Assembly: GCF_016918935.1 (NCBI RefSeq)
Contig: NZ_JAFFOB010000007.1
Coordinates: 248,001 to 312,000, forward strand
Length of the DNA: 64,000 bases
Direction: 5' to 3'
From: Roseitranquillus sediminis
Lineage (GTDB): Bacteria; Pseudomonadota; Alphaproteobacteria; Rhodobacterales; Rhodobacteraceae
The notes under the pieces are model-generated. The model searched no databases. It was not told the origin of the DNA and worked only from the letters and a program-made list of their open reading frames with translations. A program made the translations under genes and the position numbers. Shown here one piece after another: positions 27,733 through 36,991 of this stretch; within the stretch, counting starts at the first letter, position 1, and each line of letters starts with the position of its first letter.

Positions 27733-28625
27733 CGGTCTGGAACTTCGGGTCGATCAACATCGACCACTTCTACGCGGTGCCGCATCTGCCGGGGCCGGGG
27801 GAGACGATTGCCGCCACGGCGCACTCCATCGGCCTCGGGGGCAAGGGCGCGAACCAGTCTGTTGCGGCGGCACGGGCCGGTGCATCCGTGCGGCACATCG
27901 GCTGCGTCGGCCGCGACGGCCTCTGGGCACGCGAGCGGATGCGCGGGTTCGGCGTGAACGTCTCTCACGTGGTCGAGGTGGAGGCGCCGACGGGCCACGC
28001 GATCATCGAGGTTGCAGAGGACGGCGAGAATGCCATTGTCGTCTTCCCTGGCGCCAATGCCGAGCAGGACCGCGATGCGATCCAAACGGCGCTCTCCTCG
28101 GCCGAGAGAGGCGACCTGCTCCTCCTCCAGAACGAGACCACGCTGCAGGCCGAAGCCGCGCAGATCGGCTCGAAAAACGGTCTGCGGGTCGTTTACTCGG
28201 CTGCGCCCTTTTCCATCGAGGCGGTCCGCGCGGTCATGGATCATGTGTGGCTGCTGGTGGTGAACGAAATCGAGGGGCACCAGCTCGAATGTGGGCTCGG
28301 GCGCGCGCTGCACGAGCTTCCGTCGCGCCACTTGATCGTCACGCGCGGCGCCGCGGGCGCTGAGTGGCTGAGCGACGACGGGCGCACGAGTGTGCCGGCG
28401 ATGCCGGCCGATGTGGTCGATACCACCGGCGCGGGCGACACCTTCCTCGGCTATGTCGCCGCCTGCCTCGACCGGGGCTGTACACCACACGAGGCACTGA
28501 CCTCAGGCGCGGCTGCGGCGGCGCTGAAGGTCACGCGCCGCGGCACGTCGGACGCGATTCCCTCGGCAGACGAGGTCGCCGCCTTCGTTCAGGGCAGGAA
28601 CGGCGCGTCGTCGCCCCAGAGCTGA
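27729..28625 (+). CDS. rbsK: Ribokinase / PfkB-family sugar kinase
   Basis: Protein of 298 residues of the PfkB carbohydrate kinase family, close to ribokinase. Substrate motif: GETIAATAHSIGLGGKGANQSVAAARAG. The ATP/anion-hole signature with the catalytic aspartate is DTTGAGDTFLGYVAACLDRG. Acting on ribose is the usual role, but other sugars are possible, and the ribose-type transporter in this window lies some 28 kb away. The start overlaps the maeB stop (ATGA), unusual company for a ribokinase. The 3' end overlaps convergent msrA by 37 bases. Confidence 0.82.
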   Translation: MTVWNFGSINIDHFYAVPHLPGPGETIAATAHSIGLGGKGANQSVAAARAGASVRHIGCVGRDGLWARERMRGFGVNVSHVVEVEAPTGHAIIEVAEDGENAIVVFPGANAEQDRDAIQTALSSAERGDLLLLQNETTLQAEAAQIGSKNGLRVVYSAAPFSIEAVRAVMDHVWLLVVNEIEGHQLECGLGRALHELPSRHLIVTRGAAGAEWLSDDGRTSVPAMPADVVDTTGAGDTFLGYVAACLDRGCTPHEALTSGAAAAALKVTRRGTSDAIPSADEVAAFVQGRNGASSPQS

Positions 28626-29233
28626 CGGATGCGCTCGTCCCGACCGCATCCCGTGCGATAGCGCTCGTAGGCGACCGACTTGGGTACGGCGAACCCGACC
28701 GAGGTGATCGGCAGGCGGTCGTCGCTCTTGTAATAGTCTTGGTGATAATCCTCGGCCTCATAGAAGGCATCGAAGCGGAGGATCGGCGTCACGACCTCCT
28801 GTCCCAGCTCTGCCGCAGCCTCGACCTTGGCGGCCTCGGCCGCCTGCCGTTCAGCCTCGCTCTGCACGAAGATGGCGGTGCGGTAGCTGTCGCCACGGTC
28901 GCAGAATTGACCACCCCCGTCGGTCGGGTCGACGGAGCGGAAGAAGAGATCCATCAGCTGGGCGTAGCTGACCTGATCGGGGTCATAGCGGATCTCGGCC
29001 GCCTCGTAATGCCCGGTGTCGCCCGCGACGACCTGGCGGTAGGTGGGGTTCGGCAGATCGCCGCCGGAATAGCCGGAGATGACTTCGTCCACGCCCTGGA
29101 CCTTCTCGAAGTCCGCCTCGACGCACCAGAAACAGCCGCCCGCAACATAGGCGGATTCGAGTGGCGCGGCGTGCACTGCGCCCCCGAGCAGCGGGATGGC
29201 GAGCAGAACAGGCTTGAGTGCGAGAGCTGGCAT
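28589..29233 (-). CDS. msrA: Peptide methionine-S-sulfoxide reductase MsrA, exported form
   Basis: Protein of 214 residues that repairs S-diastereomer methionine sulfoxide. The signature with nucleophilic cysteine is VAGGCFWCVEADFEKVQGV, followed by SGYSGGDLPNPTYRQVVAGDTGHYEA and AEDYHQDYY. An N-terminal signal peptide (MPALALKPVLLAIPLLGGAVHA) indicates a periplasmic enzyme, unlike the common cytosolic MsrA. Start chosen at ATG 29233, exactly at the signal peptide; an earlier in-frame ATG exists. It ends inside the convergent kinase gene. Confidence 0.93.
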   Translation of the reverse strand: MPALALKPVLLAIPLLGGAVHAAPLESAYVAGGCFWCVEADFEKVQGVDEVISGYSGGDLPNPTYRQVVAGDTGHYEAAEIRYDPDQVSYAQLMDLFFRSVDPTDGGGQFCDRGDSYRTAIFVQSEAERQAAEAAKVEAAAELGQEVVTPILRFDAFYEAEDYHQDYYKSDDRLPITSVGFAVPKSVAYERYRTGCGRDERIRQLWGDDAPFLP

Positions 29234-29324
29234 GTGGAACCTCCGTTTCGGCCTCACATGATGCCCCGCCGGTCCGCCGGGGCAACTGCTCGCCGCCTGC
29301 ATGTCACGCAGAGGTGAGCCTTTG

Positions 29325-30542
29325 TCAGCCGAGCCGGCGGTTCCGCATCGCGATGAGCTTGAGGCGCAACGCGTTCAGTTTGATGAAGCCGGCCGCGTCC
29401 TTCTGATCGTAGGCACCGGCATCCTCCTCGAAGGTCACGTGCGCCTCGGAGTAGAGCGAGTGCTCCGACCAGCGGCCGACGGTCCGCGCAAGGCCTTTGT
29501 AGAGCTTGAGACGCACGGTGCCGGTGACGTGGCGCTGCGAATGGTCGATTGCCGCCTGCAGCATCTCGCGCTCCGGCGAGAACCAGAAGCCGTTGTAGAT
29601 GAGCTCGGCGTAGCGGGGCATCAGCTCGTCCTTGAGGTGCGCCTGACCGCGATCGAGGGTGATCTGCTCGAGCCCCCGGTGCGCCTCCAGCAGGAGCGTG
29701 CCGCCAGGCGTCTCGTAGATGCCGCGGGACTTCATGCCGACGAAGCGCCCTTCGACCAGATCAAGGCGGCCGATCCCGTGCCGGCCGCCGATCTCGTTGA
29801 GCCGGGTCAGCAGCGTGGCGGGCGTCAGCTGCTCGCCGTTCACGCTGACCGCGTCGCCCTGCTCGAAGCCGATCTCGACATGCTCCGGCGTATCCGGCGC
29901 ATCCTCCGGGTGCTGGGTGCGCTGGTAGACGTAGTCCGGCGCTTCCTCGGCAGGGTCCTCCAGAACCTTCCCTTCCGAGGAGGTGTGCAGTAGGTTCGCG
30001 TCCACGCTGAACGGCGCTTCGCCGCGCTTGTCCTTGGCGACCGGGATCTGGTGCTGCTCGGCGAACTCGAGGAGCCGAGTGCGGCTCGTCAGGTCCCACT
30101 CGCGCCACGGCGCAATCACCCGGATGTCGGGGTTCAGCGCATAGGCGGAGAGCTCGAACCGGACCTGATCGTTGCCCTTGCCGGTGGCGCCGTGGGCGAC
30201 GGCGTCGGCGCCGGTCTCGTGGGCGATCTCCACGAGGCGCTTGGAGATCAGCGGCCGGGCGATGGAGGTGCCGAGGAGATAGAGTCCCTCGTAGAGGGCG
30301 TTTGCCCGGAACATCGGAAACACGAAGTCGCGCACGAACTCCTCGCGCAGGTCCTCTATGTAGATGTCGCGGACGCCCAGCATCTCGGCCTTCTTGCGCG
30401 CAGGCTCGAGCTCCTCGCCCTGGCCTAGGTCGGCGGTAAAGGTCACGACCTCGCAGCCATACTCGGTCTGGAGCCACTTGAGGATGATCGAGGTGTCGAG
30501 GCCGCCGGAATAGGCGAGGACGACTTTCTTCGGCGCTGACAT
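29325..30542 (-). CDS. argG: Argininosuccinate synthase
   Basis: Enzyme of 405 residues that joins citrulline and aspartate with ATP in arginine biosynthesis. The PP-loop is at the N-terminus ([19 protein letters not shown]). Other family motifs are [50 protein letters not shown] and [20 protein letters not shown]. The ATG at 30542 gives the normal family start; a further ATG seven codons upstream is less likely. It is a lone gene here, divergent from ilvA with about 114 bases between the starts. Confidence 0.97.
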   Translation of the reverse strand: MSAPKKVVLAYSGGLDTSIILKWLQTEYGCEVVTFTADLGQGEELEPARKKAEMLGVRDIYIEDLREEFVRDFVFPMFRANALYEGLYLLGTSIARPLISKRLVEIAHETGADAVAHGATGKGNDQVRFELSAYALNPDIRVIAPWREWDLTSRTRLLEFAEQHQIPVAKDKRGEAPFSVDANLLHTSSEGKVLEDPAEEAPDYVYQRTQHPEDAPDTPEHVEIGFEQGDAVSVNGEQLTPATLLTRLNEIGGRHGIGRLDLVEGRFVGMKSRGIYETPGGTLLLEAHRGLEQITLDRGQAHLKDELMPRYAELIYNGFWFSPEREMLQAAIDHSQRHVTGTVRLKLYKGLARTVGRWSEHSLYSEAHVTFEEDAGAYDQKDAAGFIKLNALRLKLIAMRNRRLG

Positions 30543-30656
30543 GAACTTCTCCGCAGGACGCAACCAGGCGCGGGTCTAGTCGCTCCGCGTCGCCCGGACA
30601 AGCCGACGCCATCGCGCCACTGGCGGCGCCGGCGTCTTGTCGGCTATGGGTCGCGG

Positions 30657-31898
30657 ATGAGCACCTTCGTCGAGGCAGCCCGTGCCGCCGAGCGCGAGAT
30701 GCGGGAACTGTTCCCGCCGACGCCGCTCCTGCGCAACGACCACCTGTCGCAACGCTACGGCGCCGAGATCTGGCTGAAGCGCGAGGACTTGTCGCCGGTG
30801 CGCTCCTACAAGATCCGCGGCGCGATGAACGCGATGCGCAAGGCCCGCGCCGCCGGCGCCGAGCGGTTCGTCTGTGCAAGTGCCGGGAACCACGCCCAAG
30901 GCATGGCCTACGCCTGCGCGCACTTCGGCGTGAGCGGCACCATCTACATGCCGGTGACCACACCCAAGCAGAAGATCGACAAGACCCGCGCCTTCGGCGG
31001 CGAGCACGTCGAGGTGCGGCTGACGGGCGATTACGTCGACGACACCCTGCGCGCGGCCGAGGCGCACTGTAAGGAAGTCGGCGCGCACTTCCTCTCGCCG
31101 TTCGACGATGCCGACGTGATCGAGGGCCAGGCGAGCGTGGCGGTGGAAATGCTGGAGACGCTGGACGAACCGCCGGAGGTCGTGGTCCTGCCCGTGGGCG
31201 GCGGTGGCTTGTCGGCAGGTGTGCGGCGAATTCTCTCGGAAGTGTCGCCGCATACGGAAACGATCCTCGTCGAGCCGGCAGGCGGCGCGAGCCTCGCGGC
31301 GGCGCTCGAGGTGGGCGAGCCGGTTACGCTGCCGCGGGTCGACACGTTCGTCGACGGAGCCGCGGTCGCGCGGATAGGAAAGCGGACGTGGGAGGTGCTG
31401 CGCGAGGTGGACCCGCGCGACGTGCTGCGTGTGTCCGAGGACAGGATCTGCACGACGATCCTTGAGATGCTGAACGTCGAGGGTATCGTGCTGGAGCCGG
31501 CCGGAGCGCTTGCCGTGGACGCGCTCAAGGACGTGGCGGAGCGGATCGAGGGGCGGCGGGTGGTCTGCGTGACCTCGGGCGGCAACTTCGACTTCGAACG
31601 CCTGCCGGAGGTGAAGGAACGGGCGCAGCGCTTCTCGGGCTTGAAGAAGTACCTGATCCTGCGCCTACCGCAGCGCCCGGGCGCGCTTCGCGACTTCCTG
31701 CAGACGCTGGGGCCGGACGACGACATCGCCCGCTTCGAGTACCTGAAGAAATCTGCGCGCAACTTCGGCTCGGTTCTGATCGGGATCGAGGCGCAGCGGG
31801 CCGAGGACTTCCGCGGCCTCTTCGAGCGCATGGACGCGGCCGGCTTCCTCTATCGCGACATCACAGGCGACCAGTCGCTCACGGACTTCCTCGTCTAG
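30657..31898 (+). CDS. ilvA: Threonine ammonia-lyase (biosynthetic type)
   Basis: PLP enzyme of 413 residues that deaminates threonine to 2-oxobutanoate, the first step toward isoleucine. The PLP lysine lies in REDLSPVRSYKIRGAMNAM. The phosphate-binding glycine loop is VVVLPVGGGGLSAGVRRI, with the additional motif CASAGNHAQGMAYAC. An ACT-like C-terminal domain (LILRLPQRPGALRDFLQTLG) suggests allosteric control by isoleucine. Its stop shares the CTAG at 31895-31898 with the convergent Hpt gene. Confidence 0.94.
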   Translation: MSTFVEAARAAEREMRELFPPTPLLRNDHLSQRYGAEIWLKREDLSPVRSYKIRGAMNAMRKARAAGAERFVCASAGNHAQGMAYACAHFGVSGTIYMPVTTPKQKIDKTRAFGGEHVEVRLTGDYVDDTLRAAEAHCKEVGAHFLSPFDDADVIEGQASVAVEMLETLDEPPEVVVLPVGGGGLSAGVRRILSEVSPHTETILVEPAGGASLAAALEVGEPVTLPRVDTFVDGAAVARIGKRTWEVLREVDPRDVLRVSEDRICTTILEMLNVEGIVLEPAGALAVDALKDVAERIEGRRVVCVTSGGNFDFERLPEVKERAQRFSGLKKYLILRLPQRPGALRDFLQTLGPDDDIARFEYLKKSARNFGSVLIGIEAQRAEDFRGLFERMDAAGFLYRDITGDQSLTDFLV

Positions 31899-32224
31899 GC
31901 GGGCGCGTTCTCCTGTGCCTCTAGGAACTCCTTCTTGGAGACCTCGTAGGTGTCGAAGACCTCCGCGAGGTCTCGGGTCTGCATCTTCCGCGCGGCTGCG
32001 CGCATCTCGCCGTTCATGCAGAGCGCACCCAGAGCCTCGAAACCAAGATTGAGCGCGCTGCCCTTGAGGAAGTGCAGGTCGGCCTCATAGCTGGCGGGGT
32101 CGGGATCAGCACGCATCCTGTCAAGCACGTCCTCAACCTCTTCGAGGAACAGGTCGACGACTTCCGTGAAGTCGTCATCGCCGATCTCCTCACGAAGTTC
32201 GCGCACGCGTTTCCAGCTGATCAT
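31895..32224 (-). CDS. Hpt-domain phosphotransfer protein
   Basis: Small protein of 109 residues made almost only of a histidine phosphotransfer domain. The phosphorylatable His51 lies in DLHFLKGSALNLGFEALG, matching the HxLKGSxxxLG consensus. The ATG at 32224 follows a GGGAG box; an upstream start would add six residues. It converges with ilvA and is divergently arranged with a receiver-PP2C phosphatase gene 143 bases away, so it plausibly passes phosphate to that receiver. No histidine kinase is nearby. Confidence 0.85.
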   Translation of the reverse strand: MISWKRVRELREEIGDDDFTEVVDLFLEEVEDVLDRMRADPDPASYEADLHFLKGSALNLGFEALGALCMNGEMRAAARKMQTRDLAEVFDTYEVSKKEFLEAQENAPA

Positions 32225-32367
32225 GCCTTGCTCCCGCCGCACATCCTTAGGCCGAGTCGTAGGACCGCGATCTTAATCGGAAGTAAAGGGTGACGCGCGC
32301 TCGACTGGTTCACGCAATCTTAAGCATCGGCGGTCAGGAGGTCGTCGACCTGAGCCGTGGAGGGATA

Positions 32368-33654
32368 ATGTCGTCAACGCCAGCGCCACTTTCGGCGGCG
32401 GCCGGGCGGCAGCCTGCGGGACAGTCGCACACGACGTGCCGCACGGTCCTCGTGGTCGATGACAGCCGCTCGCAGCGCCGAATCCTGTCGGCGTCACTCC
32501 AGCGCTGGGGCTACCGCGTGTGGGAGGCCGGGTCTGGCGAGGATGCACTCGCCATCCTGCGCGGAAACGAGATCCACATAGTTCTCAGCGACTGGATGAT
32601 GCCGGGGATGGATGGCCCCGAACTTTGCCGGCGTTTCCGCCAGCTCGACCGCGAACATTACGGCTACTTCATCCTGCTGACGTCGAAGACCGGCCAGGAG
32701 AACGTCGCGCTCGGCCTCGACGTCGGGGCGGACGACTTCCTGAGCAAGCCGGTGGCGCCGGACGAGCTGCGCGCGCGGATCGCGGCGGGTGAGCGCATCC
32801 TCAAGATGGCGCGCGAGCTGACCCAGAAGAACGAGCTGCTGACCTCGACCCTCGCCCAGCTCCAGGCCGTCTACGATTCGCTCGACCGCGACCTCGTGGA
32901 GGCGCGCCGGCTGCAGCAATCGCTGGTGCCAGAGCGCCATCGCGACTTCGGTCGCGGCCGGATGGCGCTCACGATGCGCCCGAGCGGCCACGTCGGCGGC
33001 GACCTCGTCGGACATTTCCGAATCAACGAGAACAGGATCGCGTTCTACTCGCTCGACGTCTCGGGTCATGGCGTCGCCTCTGCGCTGATGACGGCGCGGC
33101 TCGCGAGCTATCTCTCCGGCACGTCGCCGGAGCAGAACGTCGCGATCTCAATAAACGAGTTGGGGCTCTTCGACATGCGCGCGCCGGGACAGGTCTGCGC
33201 CATGCTCAACGACCTGCTGCTACGCGAAATGGACACGGACCTCTACTTCACGATGATCCTTGCGGAGGTCGACCTGCTGACCGGGCGCGTTCGTTTCGCC
33301 CAGGCCGGCCATCCGAACCCGGCAGTGCAGTCGCCAGACGGCAGGGTGCGCTTCGTCGGCAACGGGGGCCTGCCGATCGGGCTGATCCCCGGTGCCGTCT
33401 ACGAGACGCGGGAGATCCTGCTCGCGCCGGGCGAGCGCCTGCTGATCTATTCCGACGGGCTGACCGAATGCGTCGACGGTGCCGACGCGCAGCTCGAAGA
33501 GGCAGGGCTCGCGCATCTGATGCGCGTATCGAGCGACCTGCACGGCAGCGCCTTCCTCGATGCGCTGGTCACCGACCTCGAGAGCTTTGCGGGAACGGTC
33601 GAGTTCAGGGACGACGTCTCGGCGGTGGTCTTCGAGTACGCGGGCTCCTGCTGA
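32368..33654 (+). CDS. Response regulator with PP2C/SpoIIE-type serine phosphatase output (RsbU-like)
   Basis: Protein of 428 residues. The receiver domain spans about 25-145, with phosphoacceptor Asp75 (IVLSDWMMPGMDG), acid pair VVDDSRSQ and Lys127 (DFLSKPVAP). A coiled linker (TLAQLQAVYDSLDRDLVEAR) leads to a SpoIIE-type phosphatase domain with metal-binding signatures HVGGDLVGHF, SLDVSGHGVASALM, QAGHPNPAV, YSDGLTECVD and FRDDVSAVV. Such proteins dephosphorylate an anti-sigma-factor antagonist in partner-switching cascades. No RsbV/RsbW partner is seen here. GGAGGG precedes the ATG at 32368. The divergent Hpt gene is a likely partner. Confidence 0.9.
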   Translation: MSSTPAPLSAAAGRQPAGQSHTTCRTVLVVDDSRSQRRILSASLQRWGYRVWEAGSGEDALAILRGNEIHIVLSDWMMPGMDGPELCRRFRQLDREHYGYFILLTSKTGQENVALGLDVGADDFLSKPVAPDELRARIAAGERILKMARELTQKNELLTSTLAQLQAVYDSLDRDLVEARRLQQSLVPERHRDFGRGRMALTMRPSGHVGGDLVGHFRINENRIAFYSLDVSGHGVASALMTARLASYLSGTSPEQNVAISINELGLFDMRAPGQVCAMLNDLLLREMDTDLYFTMILAEVDLLTGRVRFAQAGHPNPAVQSPDGRVRFVGNGGLPIGLIPGAVYETREILLAPGERLLIYSDGLTECVDGADAQLEEAGLAHLMRVSSDLHGSAFLDALVTDLESFAGTVEFRDDVSAVVFEYAGSC

Positions 33655-34111
33655 GGGCGAGCGACTTCAGGAACGCCGCGTCGCCCTCCGATCCGACGAG
33701 GGAAGGCGCGCGGCTCAGCGGTACGACCAGCGCCTCGTGTCCCGCCTCGGTCGGCGGCGCAATCCATCGGACGGCTCGAGCAAGGTAAACCATGCAGACC
33801 TTCTCCGCCCAGATGCCGTACTCGGGCATGAAGGTGAAGCGGCGGTAGGCGCCAAGGCGGCGGCACCTGCCGATTCGCCAGCCGGTCTCCTCGGCGACCT
33901 CGCGGTGCAGCGCGGCGAGCGGCGTCTCACCCGGATCGATCCCGCCGCCGGGCAGCTGGAGCTCGGCACGCGGCGCATGCTGCAGCGTGAGCAGGACCCC
34001 GTCCCCGATCAGCGCGGCCGCATAGACGCCGGGGCGCGTTCGGTAGGTGACGCCGGGGCGGACAGAGGCTCCGAGCCTGCGGATTCCGTTTCCGAGTTTT
34101 GACCGCGACAT
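33605..34111 (-). CDS. NUDIX hydrolase
   Basis: Protein of 168 residues with a clear NUDIX box: GGGIDPGETPLAALHREVAEETG then W, matching Gx5Ex7REUxEExGU. It hydrolyses some nucleoside diphosphate derivative; the substrate is not readable. The ATG at 34111 (MSRSKLGNGIRRLG) is preferred to one 14 codons upstream, which would run into the promoter region shared with the divergent Hsp33 gene. The 3' end overlaps the convergent phosphatase gene by 50 bases, so the arginine-rich tail may be poorly constrained. Confidence 0.85.
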   Translation of the reverse strand: MSRSKLGNGIRRLGASVRPGVTYRTRPGVYAAALIGDGVLLTLQHAPRAELQLPGGGIDPGETPLAALHREVAEETGWRIGRCRRLGAYRRFTFMPEYGIWAEKVCMVYLARAVRWIAPPTEAGHEALVVPLSRAPSLVGSEGDAAFLKSLALSRSPRTRRPPPRRRP

Positions 34112-34161
34112 GGCGCACCTATATGACTGGCCCAAACCAAGGCGAAGCGCCAAGGAACATC

Positions 34162-35157
34162 ATGTCACTCGTATCGCAGATCGCGTGGGACGACACGGTC
34201 CTGCCATTCCAGCTCGACCGCTCCGATATCCGCGGGCGGGTTGCCCGGCTCGACGGGGCGCTGGACCGGATCCTCGCGCAGCACGACTACCCGCTGACGG
34301 TCGAGGCGCTGATCGCCGAGGCGGCGCTGATCACCGCCCTGATCGGGCAGACCATCAAGCTGCGCTGGAAGCTGTCGCTCCAGATCCGTGGCGACGGACC
34401 GGTGCGCCTGATCGCGACCGACTTCTTCGCGCCCGCCGAGGAGGGCGCGCCGGCGAAGATCAGGGCCTACGCCAGCTACGACGCCGATCGCCTCGACAGC
34501 GAGGGCAAGCCCTTCGACCAGATCGGACACGGCTACTTCGCGATCATCATCGATCAGGGGCGTGGCACCGTGCCCTACCAGGGCATCACGCCCATCGCCG
34601 GCGGGTCGCTCTCCGCCTGTGCGGAGACGTATTTCGCCCAGTCGGAGCAGCTGCCGACGCGGTTCGAGCTGACCTACGGGACGAGCAGCGCGCCCGGCCG
34701 CGCCGATGCATGGCGCGCCGGCGGGCTGTTGCTCCAGCTCATGCCTGCCGCCTCGCCGTCCGTTTCAGGAGGCGGCTCGGGCGAGGGAGGCTTGCTCGAG
34801 CCGCACGACATCCTCGACGGCGATGCGGCCGAGGACTGGTCCCGCGCGAACATGCTGCTCGACACGGTGGAGGACCTCGAACTGGTCGGACCCAACGTGC
34901 AGCCGACCGACCTGCTCGTCCGGCTCTTCCACGAGGAGTCGCCGCGGGTCTTCGATGCACAACCCATCGACTTCGGCTGCACCTGCTCGGCCGACCGCGT
35001 TCGCGAGAGCCTGTCGATCTACTCGGCGAAGGACATCGGGCACATGACGACGGACGAAGGAATCGTCACGGCCGACTGCCAGTTCTGCGGCGCGCACTAC
35101 GAGTTCGATCCGGACACGCTGGGCTTCGAGGCAGACAAGCCCGCCGATGACGCCTGA
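34162..35157 (+). CDS. hslO: Redox-regulated chaperone Hsp33
   Basis: Holdase of 331 residues activated by oxidative unfolding. The C-terminal zinc centre is complete: CTC in FGCTCSADRV and CQFC in ADCQFCGAHYEF. The family motif GYFAIIIDQGRGTVPYQGIT is present, as is LLLQLMPAA. The ATG at 34162 has an AAGGAA box seven bases upstream; an ATG at 34123 would add 13 residues. The next gene (CoA-type NUDIX) starts 11 bases before its stop. It heads a conserved series running through cca and two ABC exporters. Confidence 0.93.
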   Translation: MSLVSQIAWDDTVLPFQLDRSDIRGRVARLDGALDRILAQHDYPLTVEALIAEAALITALIGQTIKLRWKLSLQIRGDGPVRLIATDFFAPAEEGAPAKIRAYASYDADRLDSEGKPFDQIGHGYFAIIIDQGRGTVPYQGITPIAGGSLSACAETYFAQSEQLPTRFELTYGTSSAPGRADAWRAGGLLLQLMPAASPSVSGGGSGEGGLLEPHDILDGDAAEDWSRANMLLDTVEDLELVGPNVQPTDLLVRLFHEESPRVFDAQPIDFGCTCSADRVRESLSIYSAKDIGHMTTDEGIVTADCQFCGAHYEFDPDTLGFEADKPADDA

Positions 35158-35743
35158 GTTCGAGCGTAAGCTGCGCGGCGCCTTGGGTCGCGGCGAGGGT
35201 ACCTCGGACTACGATCTCAACCCTGCGCTCGAGCCTGCGTCGGAGCGGCGGCTGCGCGGCGCGGCGGTTCTCGTGGCCATCGCGGACGCGCCGGGGGGGC
35301 CGGTGGTGCTGTTTACCCGCCGCTCGGCGGCCCTGGTGCATCATCCGGGGCAGATCGCGTTCCCGGGCGGCAAGATCGATGCAGGAGACGCCGGGCCCGA
35401 GGCCGCCGCGCTTCGCGAGGCGCACGAGGAGATCGGGCTCGAGCCCGGCAACGTCGAGGTCTGGGGCCGGCTGCCGATGCACGAAACCGTCACGGGCTTT
35501 GCCGTCTGCCCCGTGCTGGGCCGCGTGCGCGACGCGTTCCCTTGGCGGCCGGAGCGGGGCGAGGTCGACGAGATCTTCGCCGTTCCGCTCTCGCACGTCA
35601 CCGATCCCGCGATGTTCACGGTGCAATGGCGGGAGTGGCGTGGGAGCGTCCGCCGCTACTATGCCGTACCCTGGGGTCCGTACTACATCTGGGGCGCAAC
35701 GGCGCGGATGTTGCGATGCCTCGCCGAACGGATGGACCGGTGA
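35147..35743 (+). CDS. NUDIX hydrolase of the CoA pyrophosphatase (NudL/YeaB) type
   Basis: Protein of 198 residues. The extended signature LVHHPGQIAFPGGKIDAGD followed by AAALREAHEEIGLEP is typical of CoA-diphosphatase NUDIX enzymes, which combine the UPF0035 motif with the NUDIX box. It would cleave CoA to phosphopantetheine and adenosine 3',5'-bisphosphate. It overlaps the end of hslO by 11 bases, and its stop overlaps the GTG start of cca as GTGA, indicating tight coupling in one operon. Confidence 0.9.
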   Translation: MTPEFERKLRGALGRGEGTSDYDLNPALEPASERRLRGAAVLVAIADAPGGPVVLFTRRSAALVHHPGQIAFPGGKIDAGDAGPEAAALREAHEEIGLEPGNVEVWGRLPMHETVTGFAVCPVLGRVRDAFPWRPERGEVDEIFAVPLSHVTDPAMFTVQWREWRGSVRRYYAVPWGPYYIWGATARMLRCLAERMDR

Positions 35744-36894
35744 GGATCAACGGCGACTGGCTCCGGCGAGCGGAGACGCAGGCGGTGTTGCGACTGCTGC
35801 GCGACGCGGGTTATCAGGCGCTGGTCGTCGGCGGGTGCGTGCGCAACGCGCTGCTGGAGCAGCCCGTGTCGGACATCGACGTCGCGACGGATGCGCGGCC
35901 GGAGGCGGTGGTGGCGCTGGCCGAGGCGGCAGGCATCAAGGCGGTGCCTACGGGAATCGAGCACGGGACGGTGACGCTGGTCCTCGCCGGGCGGCCCTAC
36001 GAGGTGACGACCCTGCGGCGGGACGTCGAGACCGACGGGCGTCGCGCTGTGGTGGCCTTCACCGACGACGTCGCCGAGGATGCGCGGCGGCGCGACCTTA
36101 CCATGAACGCGCTCTACGCCGATGCGGAGGGTACGCTGGTCGACCCGCTCGGTGGCTTCGCGGACGTGCGGGCAGGCCGGGTTCGCTTCGTGGGCGACGC
36201 GGCCCGGCGCATTGCGGAGGACCGGCTGCGCATCCTGCGCTTCTTTCGCTTCCACGCCTGGTACGGGGACCCTGCCGAAGGCCTCGACGCGGAGGGGCTG
36301 GCCGCCTGTGCGGCGGCGGCGGACGGCATGGCAGCGCTCTCGCGCGAGCGCGTCGGGGCGGAGATGACGAAGCTTTTGACCGCACCGGACCCGGCACCAT
36401 CGGTGGCCGCGATGGCATCGTCGGGCGTGCTCTCGCACGTGCTGCCCGGCGCCGACGCGGCGCCTCTGGTCGTGCTGGTCGCGGCGGAGCAGGCGGCAGG
36501 GGCGGAGCCGGACGCGGTCCGGCGGCTGGCGGTGCTGGGAGGCGAGGATGTGCCGGCGCGCCTGCGCCTGCCGCGCAAGGCAGCGCGGCGGCTGGAGCTC
36601 CTGAGGCGAGAGATCGGTGGCACCGCGGGCACCGCCGAGCTGGCCTGGCGCCATGGGGCGGAGGTAGCGCGGGACACGGAGCTTCTGCGATCGGCGGTCT
36701 TCGGCGCGCCGCTGCCGGCGACTCTGCAGGATGACATCGAAGCGGGCACGGCGGCGAGGTTCCCGGTCGCCGCCGCCGACCTGACGCAGACGGGCCCGGA
36801 CCTTGGCCGTGCCCTCGCCGTTCTCGAGCGGCGATGGATCGATTCGGGGTTCGCCCTGAACCGCGAGGAACTGCTCAGGTCGGGAACCGGCTGA
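35740..36894 (+). CDS. cca: CCA tRNA nucleotidyltransferase / poly(A) polymerase family protein
   Basis: Protein of 384 residues with the class II nucleotidyltransferase core: VVGGCVRNALLEQPVSDIDV (GG and DxD), VEHGTVT-like segment IEHGTVTLVL, RRRDLTMNALYAD and EDRLRILRFFRFHAWYG. It adds or repairs the CCA end of tRNAs, essential where CCA is not encoded, although the tRNA-Leu in this window does encode CCA. The start is GTG at 35740 overlapping the preceding stop. A standalone poly(A) polymerase function cannot be excluded by eye. Confidence 0.9.
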   Translation: MRINGDWLRRAETQAVLRLLRDAGYQALVVGGCVRNALLEQPVSDIDVATDARPEAVVALAEAAGIKAVPTGIEHGTVTLVLAGRPYEVTTLRRDVETDGRRAVVAFTDDVAEDARRRDLTMNALYADAEGTLVDPLGGFADVRAGRVRFVGDAARRIAEDRLRILRFFRFHAWYGDPAEGLDAEGLAACAAAADGMAALSRERVGAEMTKLLTAPDPAPSVAAMASSGVLSHVLPGADAAPLVVLVAAEQAAGAEPDAVRRLAVLGGEDVPARLRLPRKAARRLELLRREIGGTAGTAELAWRHGAEVARDTELLRSAVFGAPLPATLQDDIEAGTAARFPVAAADLTQTGPDLGRALAVLERRWIDSGFALNREELLRSGTG

Positions 36895-36991
36895 GCGGCG
36901 GCGGCGTTACGGGTGGCTCGGCTGTTGCCTGCCGGGCGGTCTTCGGGCCTAGCATCCCAATCGCAGATCGCGCCCGCGAAAGGCCGTCCCG

